DNA of 64,000 nucleotides from JAIOTH01 sp964486685 (GTDB taxonomy: Bacteria > Patescibacteriota > Patescibacteriia > UBA1558 > S5-K13): contig CAZAOE010000003.1 in NCBI GenBank assembly GCA_964486685.1, forward strand, positions 1 to 64,000, in the 5' to 3' direction. The position numbers and the translations under genes were made by a program. Below the pieces are notes generated by a model that made no database searches, was not told the origin of the DNA, and worked only from the letters and a program-made list of their open reading frames with translations. How positions within the stretch are numbered: the stretch's first letter is position 1; every line of letters starts with the position of its first letter. Below, one piece after another: positions 57,597-64,000 of the stretch.

Positions 57597-57965
57597 TCAA
57601 TTTCTTCTTTTAAATTTACCTAAATCTCTCAAAAAATCTCGCAAAAACCTTATTGCCTCAGAACAATTATGATAAGAATCTTTTTGTTCTTCTTTTAAAT
57701 AATTACCTCCTATACCTATTTCTTCTCCAGTACTAACTTTTTCTCCCAACATATCATTTCCTATTTTTTCTAACTTTTCAATGTAATCATTAACCGCTCT
57801 TTCAACTTCTGAAACCCCCACAATCTCTTCATTAAGCTTATCAATTAGTTCTTTGGCTGTTAATTCTCCATTTACAATATCATTAAGCCTACCATTAAAA
57901 ATTTCTTTAATATTATCCTCTGCATGATTAATGGCTTCCATGGCCTCGGCGGGTAGTCCACACAT
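57597..57965 (-). CDS. small soluble helical protein, unknown
   Basis: 122 residues, mostly amphipathic helix rich in Glu, Lys, Asn and Leu (AMEAINHAEDNIKEIFN, ELIDKLNEEIVGVSEVERAV), then a basic end (LGKFKRRN). No signal peptide, membrane helix or motif recognised. It is single, divergent from gatB and convergent with argS, sharing a bidirectional terminator. A TATAAT-like region near 58000 could be its promoter. Confidence 0.55.
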   Translation of the reverse strand: MCGLPAEAMEAINHAEDNIKEIFNGRLNDIVNGELTAKELIDKLNEEIVGVSEVERAVNDYIEKLEKIGNDMLGEKVSTGEEIGIGGNYLKEEQKDSYHNCSEAIRFLRDFLRDLGKFKRRN

Positions 57966-58069
57966 AGTTTTGATTTGATTAATTATTAAATTTATATTAT
58001 GTTATAATAAATATATAATAAAAAATTAAAAAAGGCAATATAACAATTTAACAATATAACAATATAGCA

Positions 58070-59569
58070 ATGAATTTAGAACCAGTCATTGGATTAGAAA
58101 TACATGTGCAATTAAAAACAAAATCTAAAATGTTTTGTGGTTGTTCTAATGATGCCGAAAACAAAGAACCCAATACTTTAATTTGTCCAATTTGTACTGG
58201 CCATCCTGGTGCTTTGCCAATTTTAAATCAAGAAGTGGTTAATTGTGGTATTAAGTTGGCCTTAGCTTTAAATTTAAAAATAAATAAAAAATCTGTCTTT
58301 GAAAGAAAATCGTATTTTTATCCTGATTTACCTAATGGTTATCAAATATCTCAATTTGAACATCCATTATCGACAGAAGGGCATTATGTTTTAAAAACAG
58401 GAAAAGAAAAAATCCGAATTGGTATTGAAAGATTACATTTAGAAAACGATGCTGCTAAAAATATTCATCAAGCAGATAATAGCTTAATTGATTTTAACCG
58501 CGCTGGCACACCTTTAGCTGAAATTGTCACTAAGCCAGATATTAAAACACCACTTCAAGCTAAAAATTTTCTACAAGATTTAAGAAGAATTTGCCGTTAT
58601 TTAGAAATTTCTGATGCTGACATGGAAAAAGGACAATTAAGATGTGATGTTAATATTTCGTTAAGACCGCATGGAGATCAAAGCTTATATCCAAAAACTG
58701 AAATAAAAAATCTTAACTCTTTTAAGTCAGTAGAGAGGGCCTTAGAATATGAAATTAAAAGACAAAACGAGCTTTGGAATAAAAATAATGCTCCCAAAGA
58801 AGAGACCACTCGTGGCTGGAATGATTCCCAGCAAATTACTGAATTACAGAGGTCAAAAGAAATGGCTAATGATTATCGTTATTTTCCAGAACCAGATTTA
58901 CCTGAATTGATTATAGATAAAAAATTAATTACTAAAATAAAAAATGAAATTCCAGAGCTTCCCAATGCTAAAAATGAAAGATTTATTAAAGAATATGAAT
59001 TAACTTCACAAGATGCTGAAATTTTAACAGACAATAAAAAGATTAGTGAATATTTTGAAAAAGTGGTCTCTGAATTTAGAGAATGGCTGATATCAGAAGT
59101 GGAAAGTACTCGCGAAACCGAAAATGAAATTTGGGAAAATAATAAGAAAAAATCTATAAAATTAATTAAAGGCTGGATTACTTCTGAATTATTTAAATTA
59201 ATGAATGAATCTGCAATTACAATAGAGGAATTAAAAATAACACCAGAAAATATGGGAGAATTTATTAAGACGATTTATTTATCAAAAGTAAATAGCTCTA
59301 ATGCTCAAAAAATATTAAAAATCATGTTTGATGAAGGCGGCGACCCCTCCCAAATAATAGAACAAAATGATTTGGGACAAGTCAGTGATAAATCAAAAAT
59401 GGAAAAACTAGTTGAAAATATTATTAAAAATAATCCTGAACAAGTTGAGCAATATCAAAATGGCAAAGAAAATCTAATTAAATATTTTGTGGGTATGTTA
59501 ATGAAAAAAACCAATGGCAAGGCTAACCCCAGAATAGGAGAAGAATTATTTAGAGAAAAATTGAAATAA
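58070..59569 (+). CDS. gatB: Asp/Glu-tRNA amidotransferase subunit B
   Basis: Part of GatCAB, which makes Gln-tRNA(Gln) and/or Asn-tRNA(Asn) by transamidation. 499 residues. EPVIGLEIHVQLKTKSKMFCGC is the family N-terminus. Four zinc-type cysteines (MFCGC, LICPICTGHPG) and SYFYPDLPNGYQISQ follow. IGIERLHLENDAAK and FNRAGTPLAEIV, with KGQLRCDVNIS, are core GatB motifs, and the C-terminal YqeY-like tail contacts tRNA. Subunits A and C are not in the window. Confidence 0.96.
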   Translation: MNLEPVIGLEIHVQLKTKSKMFCGCSNDAENKEPNTLICPICTGHPGALPILNQEVVNCGIKLALALNLKINKKSVFERKSYFYPDLPNGYQISQFEHPLSTEGHYVLKTGKEKIRIGIERLHLENDAAKNIHQADNSLIDFNRAGTPLAEIVTKPDIKTPLQAKNFLQDLRRICRYLEISDADMEKGQLRCDVNISLRPHGDQSLYPKTEIKNLNSFKSVERALEYEIKRQNELWNKNNAPKEETTRGWNDSQQITELQRSKEMANDYRYFPEPDLPELIIDKKLITKIKNEIPELPNAKNERFIKEYELTSQDAEILTDNKKISEYFEKVVSEFREWLISEVESTRETENEIWENNKKKSIKLIKGWITSELFKLMNESAITIEELKITPENMGEFIKTIYLSKVNSSNAQKILKIMFDEGGDPSQIIEQNDLGQVSDKSKMEKLVENIIKNNPEQVEQYQNGKENLIKYFVGMLMKKTNGKANPRIGEELFREKLK

Positions 59570-59587
59570 AATTTTTTAAAAATAAAA

Positions 59588-59614
59588 AGGGCGGATATTG
59601 ATAATCCGCCTTTT
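59588..59614. terminator. bidirectional terminator between gatB and pyrI
   Basis: GGCGGAT/ATCCGCC (59590-59596, 59604-59610) with A-run before and TTTT after. Serves both convergent genes. Confidence 0.85.
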
Positions 59615-59623
59615 AAATTTAAG

Positions 59624-60082
59624 TTATGTTCTTATTTTTACCCCATCAATAAGGTATTTTTTTTCACAAAAGCAACACTCCACTTCAATGCCATGATCTC
59701 CTTTGTCCACTTTGAAATTAGTATTCACGTCTTCAATATTAGTAATGCAGTTAGGATTAGGGCAAATTATAAAATTATGCACTGAAGCTGGAAGAACTAC
59801 TTTTCTCTTTTCTACAACTTCTCCCTCCTTAATAATGGAGATGGTGGCATTGGGAGCCACTAAAGCAATAAGATTAGATTCTTGAGAGCTTAGTTCTCGA
59901 CCCTCAATTTTAATCATGTCTTTCTTTTCTATGGCTTTACTATCTAGATTACAGGCCATAATCCACATATTAAAAAAATTTTCTAATCCCAATATCCGAG
60001 ATACCTTACCAGCTCTTCCGGCCTGAATATGATCTATGACTGTACCATTTTCCAATGGCTTGACTTGTAGCGCTTTTCTCAT
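59624..60082 (-). CDS. pyrI: aspartate carbamoyltransferase regulatory subunit
   Basis: 152 residues, allosteric partner of PyrB. The N-terminal nucleotide-binding domain (VKPLENGTVIDHIQAGRAGKV) is followed by the zinc domain. Zinc ligands Cys107-x4-Cys112 and Cys136-x2-Cys139 have the standard spacing; Cys137 is an extra cysteine. ATP/CTP control of pyrimidine synthesis is therefore expected. The start ATG shares one base with the pyrB stop (TAATG) and is preceded by GGGGGTG, so translation is coupled. Confidence 0.95.
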   Translation of the reverse strand: MRKALQVKPLENGTVIDHIQAGRAGKVSRILGLENFFNMWIMACNLDSKAIEKKDMIKIEGRELSSQESNLIALVAPNATISIIKEGEVVEKRKVVLPASVHNFIICPNPNCITNIEDVNTNFKVDKGDHGIEVECCFCEKKYLIDGVKIRT

Positions 60083-60990
60083 TATACACCCCCTAAAAGA
60101 GTTTTAATGATGGCTTGACGAACAAATACACCATTCTGAGCTTGCTGAAAATAATATGCGTACTTTGTATCATCAACATCAGTAGACAACTCATCCACTC
60201 TCGGAAGAGGATGTAAAACCTTTAAATTAGATTTAACATGAGTAAGCATTTCTTCGCTTAAGCAATAAGAACCCCTAACTTTTTCATAATCTTCTGAAGA
60301 AGCAAATCTTTCCTTCTGAATCCTGGTGACATATAAAATGTCTAAATCGTTTAGTAAATTGGGTTTCATGTCTTCGTCGTATTCACCAAAAATTATTTTT
60401 CTTTTCTTTAAAAAAGATTGAATATTTTCTGGAATTTTCAAAAAACCTGGAGAAAAAAATTTAAATTCCGGATCAAACAAAGACATGGCTTGAACTAAAG
60501 AATGGACTGTGCGACCAAACTTTAAATCACCAGCAATTCCAATTTTTAAATTCTCTAATTTATTTTGAGTCTTCAAGATAGAATAAAGATCTAACAAAGC
60601 TTGAGTTGGATGTTGATTAGCTCCATCACCAGCATTTACTACTGGAATTTCTACAATTTCAGATGCATAACGAGCTGCTCCCTCAATCGGACTACGCATA
60701 ATAATAATGTCAGCATATTGAGCAATGGTCTTCAGGGTATCAGCAAAAATTTCTCCTTTTTTGGTAGAGGTATTATCAACACCACTCATAATAATTGTCT
60801 CACCATTCATCCGCTTCATGGCCGTATCAAAAGAAAACATCGTTCGAGTAGAGGGTTCAAAAAAAAGTAAAGCTGCCACTTTTCTTTGCAAATCAACACT
60901 GTCTGGATTTTCCTCTATCTGAAAAGCTAATTGTAAGAGATTTAAAATCTCTTTTTTCGATAAATCTTGCATTGAGATTAAATTTTTCAT
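60082..60990 (-). CDS. pyrB: aspartate carbamoyltransferase catalytic subunit
   Basis: Carbamoyl phosphate + aspartate to carbamoyl aspartate, first committed pyrimidine step. 302 residues. The carbamoyl-phosphate loop is FFEPSTRTMFSF (Ser47-Thr48-Arg49-Thr50). DGANQHPTQALLDLY and LHPLPRVDELSTDVD complete the active site. SD AGGAGG lies five bases before ATG. It forms an operon with pyrI. The promoter is at 61061-61088, inside the end of the miaB-miaA gene, and a hairpin followed by T8 lies in the leader. Confidence 0.96.
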   Translation of the reverse strand: MKNLISMQDLSKKEILNLLQLAFQIEENPDSVDLQRKVAALLFFEPSTRTMFSFDTAMKRMNGETIIMSGVDNTSTKKGEIFADTLKTIAQYADIIIMRSPIEGAARYASEIVEIPVVNAGDGANQHPTQALLDLYSILKTQNKLENLKIGIAGDLKFGRTVHSLVQAMSLFDPEFKFFSPGFLKIPENIQSFLKKRKIIFGEYDEDMKPNLLNDLDILYVTRIQKERFASSEDYEKVRGSYCLSEEMLTHVKSNLKVLHPLPRVDELSTDVDDTKYAYYFQQAQNGVFVRQAIIKTLLGGV

Positions 60991-61019
60991 CTCAACCTCC
61001 TATATTTGATTTTTAAATT

Positions 61020-61054
61020 TGCTCAAAAAAAATACCATTATATTTATAGTATTT
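61020..61054 (-). promoter_or_regulatory. possible attenuator hairpin in the pyrBI leader
   Basis: On the minus strand, A8-TAC and GTA-T8 form an 11-bp stem, extended by TAT/ATG pairs around a 7-base loop. It ends in a T run and lies at the very start of the expected transcript. Position and T run suit a transcription attenuator; the stem is almost all A-T, so strength is uncertain. It may simply terminate miaB-miaA transcripts. Confidence 0.45.
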
Positions 61055-61060
61055 TTTTTA

Positions 61061-61088
61061 ATTATACAGGGTTTTTAAAAGAAGTCAA
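61061..61088 (-). promoter_or_regulatory. pyrBI promoter
   Basis: On the minus strand, TTGACT (61083-61088) and TATAAT (61061-61066), 16 bases apart, overlapping the last codons of the miaB-miaA gene. Confidence 0.65.
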
Positions 61089-63439
61089 TTTTTTAAAAAT
61101 CTCTTTACCAATTTTTCTGCTTCTTGAATATTTTTAACCCAGACAATATCTTTCCTTTTCTTAAACCAGGTTAATTGCCTTTTAGCAAAATGATGGATGT
61201 CCTTAGATAAGTTTTGAAATAATTCCTGCTCATTAATTTCTTTTTTTAGGTATTTGGCTATCCAACGATATTCTAACCCAAAATCAGCTAAACGCTTCCA
61301 AGAGACCCCATTTTTTCGCAAATTTCGCACCTCTTGAACCATTCCTTGTTTTTCCAAACGATATTTTAACCGCTTATCAATGCATTTATAAATTATATCT
61401 TTATCCCAATACTTATTATTAAATTGTGTGGATTTATCCCCACCACCTTTCTTGAGGTGTGGGGATTTATCATGCTTTATACCTAAAATCAAAATGTCTA
61501 AATCTGGTTTTTTCTTTTTCATTTTAGTAATAGAATTACCGCTTTTAGCTATTTCAATCGCCCGGATTATTCTTCGCAAATTATTTACATCTATAGTTTT
61601 AAAAGCTTTGGGGTCTAATTTCTTCAACTTATTTTGCAATTGTTTTAAAGATAATTTATTCAACTGAGCTCTTAATTTTTTATCTATTTTTATATCTTCT
61701 AAAACATAACCATCAATAATTGAATTCAAATACAAACCTGTCCCGCCAACTAAAATTGGTAATTTACCTTGCTGATTTAATTCTTCAATCTTTTCAAAAG
61801 CTAATTTTTGCCAATCTTTTAAAGTAATTTGCTCTTTAGGATTAGCAATATCTATCAAATGATAAGAAATGCCTTTGTAATCTCCCAAATCCTTACCAGT
61901 CCCAATATCCATTCCTTTATAAACTTGCCGTGAATCAGCTGAAATTATTTCTCCTTTAAACTTCTTAGCTAAATCAACTCCAATTTTTGTTTTTCCACAA
62001 GCAGTGGGACCGAGGACTACTACTAATTTATTTCTAACTTTCTCAGCTTCCATACTCCAATTCAAGGCACCAGTAATCTTAACATTAATAAATTTACCCA
62101 GCACCTTTTTATCCAAAATGGTGCTGGGTTTACCCAAATCTTCTTTTTGAACATTTTTAACTCTTACCGTCTCATTATTTTTCATTTTAGCCACAGCAAT
62201 ATTACTCTTAACGCTTTGCACTAAAACTCTCTCTGTACTTCCAACAAATTTCTTGTTTTTCTGAGCTGATATTTGAGCAACTGCTTTAGTAACTTCTTCA
62301 TCCCGAGCTCTTTTTTCTTTTTGAGTAATTTCATCTTCATAAATCTTAGCTGATACTGCACCTGGACGAGGAGAGTAGAGTCCAGTAAAAATTGAAGTAA
62401 ATTTACATTTTTTCACAGCTCGTAAAGAATCTTGAAAATCTTTTTTAGTTTCCTTTGGAAAACCAAGAATAATATCAGTAGTTAAATTAGCTTCTGGAAT
62501 ATATTTATAAATCTGCTCAACTATCTTATAAAACTGTTTCAGATCATATTTCCGATTCATTAATTTCAAAATTTTGTCACTTCCGGATTGTAATGGTAAA
62601 TGGATATGCTTGGAAATATTATCATATTTAGCAATAACTTTAATTAATTTTAAATCAAATTTACTTGGATAAGGAGAAAGAAAACTAATCCAAGTATTTG
62701 GTTTTAAAATTGCTACTTGTTCTAATAAATCCGCGAAGTCCCGAACTTGCCTGCCCTGTCTTGGACCTCGACTGTGATGGAGAGGAGTTTGTCGAAGGGG
62801 TTGATGGGCGAAGTCCCAAGCCTGTCGAGGGGCGAAGTCTTTAATCTTTGATTTCTGATCAGAATTAAGATAAGAATTAACGGTTTGACCTAATAAAATA
62901 ATTTTTTTAACTTCATCACTCAAATTTTTCACTTCTTTTAATATTTTCTGAACTGAACGATTCACTTCTCGACCGCGAGTATAGGGCACAGCACAATAAG
63001 TACAAAATTGATTACAGCCATTGGATATAGGGATTAAGGCCTCAAAACTATTTTCTGCTTTAGAATTTACTTCCAAATATAAATTATTTTCCGGACAATA
63101 TTGATAATGCTTTTTATGGGCCTCAATTAAGTTTGGCAATTCTTTAATTTTAGTAATATCAATAATAATATCAAACCTATCTTGTAATTTTTTAAAATCA
63201 GTAGCCAAAACACAGCCACTTAAAATTTTAATTACCCCTTTCTTTAATTTCTTTTTATGAAAAACTCCGTAAGCTCGATCAATTGCACTTTGACGAACAC
63301 TACAAGAAAGGATAGCTATAATATCTGCTTTTTCCATTTGTTCTACTTTTTCAAATCCAACTGTATCAAAAACAGTAGCCAATTTCTCTGCATCAGCTTG
63401 ATTCATCGCACAACCGAAATATCTTAAGTAGTATCTCAT
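61085..63439 (-). CDS. miaB-miaA: MiaB-MiaA fusion: tRNA methylthiotransferase plus tRNA dimethylallyltransferase
   Basis: One uninterrupted 784-residue frame holds both enzymes that make ms2i6A at tRNA position 37. Residues 1 to about 460 are MiaB: cluster cysteines in YFGCAMNQ, LSCSVRQ and SGCVLAT, radical SAM motif GCNQFCTYCAVPYTRG, then a TRAM-like domain. From about 463, MEAEKVRNKLVVVLGPTACG begins MiaA with its P-loop GPTACGKT and SADSRQVYKGMDIGTGK. Inserts coded by repeats lie in MiaB (62733-62841) and MiaA (61438-61464). An internal ATG at 62053 could allow MiaA alone to be made. Confidence 0.93.
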   Translation of the reverse strand: MRYYLRYFGCAMNQADAEKLATVFDTVGFEKVEQMEKADIIAILSCSVRQSAIDRAYGVFHKKKLKKGVIKILSGCVLATDFKKLQDRFDIIIDITKIKELPNLIEAHKKHYQYCPENNLYLEVNSKAENSFEALIPISNGCNQFCTYCAVPYTRGREVNRSVQKILKEVKNLSDEVKKIILLGQTVNSYLNSDQKSKIKDFAPRQAWDFAHQPLRQTPLHHSRGPRQGRQVRDFADLLEQVAILKPNTWISFLSPYPSKFDLKLIKVIAKYDNISKHIHLPLQSGSDKILKLMNRKYDLKQFYKIVEQIYKYIPEANLTTDIILGFPKETKKDFQDSLRAVKKCKFTSIFTGLYSPRPGAVSAKIYEDEITQKEKRARDEEVTKAVAQISAQKNKKFVGSTERVLVQSVKSNIAVAKMKNNETVRVKNVQKEDLGKPSTILDKKVLGKFINVKITGALNWSMEAEKVRNKLVVVLGPTACGKTKIGVDLAKKFKGEIISADSRQVYKGMDIGTGKDLGDYKGISYHLIDIANPKEQITLKDWQKLAFEKIEELNQQGKLPILVGGTGLYLNSIIDGYVLEDIKIDKKLRAQLNKLSLKQLQNKLKKLDPKAFKTIDVNNLRRIIRAIEIAKSGNSITKMKKKKPDLDILILGIKHDKSPHLKKGGGDKSTQFNNKYWDKDIIYKCIDKRLKYRLEKQGMVQEVRNLRKNGVSWKRLADFGLEYRWIAKYLKKEINEQELFQNLSKDIHHFAKRQLTWFKKRKDIVWVKNIQEAEKLVKRFLKN
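61438..61464. repeat. 27-bp CACCTT-family palindrome inside the miaA part
   Basis: CCCCACCACCTT-TCTTG-AGGTGTGGGG. On the minus strand it codes S-P-H-L-K-K-G-G-G-D-K-S. Confidence 0.85.
62733..62841. repeat. cluster of GC-rich repeats inside the miaB part
   Basis: GCGAAGTC occurs three times (62733, 62809, 62833), with CTTGCCTGCCCTGTC, GGACCTCGACTGTGATGGAG and GTCGAGGGGCGAAG between. The block codes about 36 residues rich in Arg, Gln, His and Pro (DFAPRQAWDFAHQPLRQT and onward), just before the FADLL-type motif of MiaB. Confidence 0.85.
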
Positions 63440-63535
63440 AAACTTTTAACTTGAAACTTTTAACTAATTATCAATATAACCTTAAAACCTAAAAAAGTAA
63501 ATGTATATTATGACATAAAATTAACTTTTACGTAT

Positions 63536-63550
63536 CGACCCGTCGGGTCG
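63536..63550. repeat. small GC-rich palindrome
   Basis: CGACCC-GTC-GGGTCG, followed by another GGGTC. Lies upstream of the promoter of the last gene. Confidence 0.6.
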
Positions 63551-63558
63551 GGTCTAAT

Positions 63559-63587
63559 TTGACAAAATTTCCTTAGAGCTCTAGAAT
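63559..63587 (+). promoter_or_regulatory. consensus promoter of the small membrane protein gene
   Basis: TTGACA (63559-63564) and TAGAAT (63582-63587), 17 bases apart. Confidence 0.8.
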
Positions 63588-63625
63588 TTAAATAATGAAA
63601 TAAAAAATTTAATAGGAGGTTTAAA

Positions 63626-63886
63626 ATGAACATAATAACAATAATAGGAACGATAATTGGACTCATTTTTGTCTTATATGTGCTTTACTTAATAATACTT
63701 CTTGTAGGTGGTCTTGTAGGTGGAATAATAGCTGCTATTATTACATTGGCCGGTGGTGGAGCAACTCACGATGATAGTTTAAGTACACCTGGCCGGTCCT
63801 ACGAAGATCGTGTGAAACCAAGCTTCGAAGATCGTATGAAAATCAGGGTACGTCATTTAGAGATTATGCAGAAATTCAAACAATGA
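63626..63886 (+). CDS. small membrane protein with charged tail
   Basis: 86 residues: one long or two short helices (about 4-45) rich in Ile, Leu and Gly, then a soluble tail with a repeated unit SYEDRVKP/SFEDRMKI and a basic end. Function unknown. Like the genes at 7945, 42589 and 51578, it has a good SD (AGGAGG seven bases before ATG) together with a consensus promoter and a terminator. It is therefore a genuine, probably independently controlled gene. Confidence 0.75.
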   Translation: MNIITIIGTIIGLIFVLYVLYLIILLVGGLVGGIIAAIITLAGGGATHDDSLSTPGRSYEDRVKPSFEDRMKIRVRHLEIMQKFKQ

Positions 63887-63929
63887 TTTTCCATTCCAAA
63901 AAATTTGAAGTCCAAATTAATTCCAAAAA

Positions 63930-63962
63930 CCGTCAGTTATTAATAACACTGACGGCTTTTTT
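63930..63962 (+). terminator. rho-independent terminator
   Basis: CCGTCAG/CTGACGG stem (from 63930) around an AT-rich loop, followed by CTTTTTTT. Confidence 0.9.
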
Positions 63963-64000
63963 TATTTACTAAAAACTAAAAAAGTAAATATATATTATGA

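Overview
The window looks like a chromosomal segment of an uncultured candidate-phyla-radiation bacterium (Patescibacteria, Parcubacteria-like). The DNA is strongly AT-rich, genes are compact, and most starts lack a Shine-Dalgarno (SD) sequence. The gene mix also fits: split ComEC, AmmeMemoRadiSam genes, many small membrane proteins, and a fermentative pyruvate/acetate/H2 module in place of respiration. Release factor 2 is present and TGA is used as a stop (e.g. at 22256, 29112, 32334, 51429), so the genetic code is standard, not the UGA=Gly code of Gracilibacteria/SR1. Ribosomal protein L9 is present. No 16S rRNA is in the window, so finer placement is a guess.

Layout. 0-9.7 kb: envelope polysaccharide genes (GT-C glycosyltransferase, RmlC-like cupin, rmlB, rmlD, rmlA) with a HIT protein and an odd Ala/Val-rich membrane protein. 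9.7-16.2 kb: PEGA/propeller protein, murA, S41 protease, acylphosphatase, L9, CTP synthase. 16.2-20.5 kb: tRNA-Gln and tRNA-Ser, then an accessory island with a HEPN-motif protein, an HNH protein, a beta-class adenine methyltransferase, a likely restriction endonuclease and two candidate small RNAs. 20.6-25.8 kb: pcm, then a membrane protein and a trimeric [FeFe] hydrogenase (hydC-hydB-hydA). 25.8-33.6 kb: prfB, MFS transporter, a REP-associated tyrosine transposase (RAYT) with its palindromes, split comEC, response regulator, ndk. 34.0-34.2 kb: a strong 6S RNA candidate. 34.3-41.4 kb: PfkB kinase, PduL, AckA, 2-oxoacid:acceptor oxidoreductase (three subunits), GAPDH. 41.5-46.5 kb: glycosyltransferases and an O-antigen ligase/polymerase. 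46.5-50 kb: Memo-like and radical SAM AmmeMemoRadiSam proteins flanking a secreted protein. 50.1-51.4 kb: an intact ISL3-family IS with terminal repeats and target duplication. 51.5-57.5 kb: secreted protein behind a structured leader, MscS channel, two glycosyltransferases, argS. 58-63.4 kb: gatB, pyrBI behind a possible attenuator, and a MiaB-MiaA fusion.

How the genes work together. Pyruvate or another 2-oxoacid would be oxidised to acyl-CoA (37.8-40.2 kb). PduL and AckA convert this to acetate and ATP, and the reduced ferredoxin plus NADH can be discharged as H2 by the hydrogenase. GAPDH supplies the glycolytic NADH. The rhamnose genes, glycosyltransferases and ligase build a surface polysaccharide.

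The most unusual feature is the repeat landscape. Several families of short palindromes are scattered between genes and also lie in frame inside conserved genes (hydA, argS, ackA, miaB, miaA, an oxidoreductase subunit, a radical SAM gene, a glycosyltransferase). Two gene starts (rmlB, tRNA-Gln) appear duplicated on either side of such repeats, and a RAYT with adjacent REP palindromes is present as a possible mobiliser. Large AT-rich 'word palindromes' sit directly before many start codons. A small set of genes stands apart with consensus promoters, AGGAGG sites and terminators.
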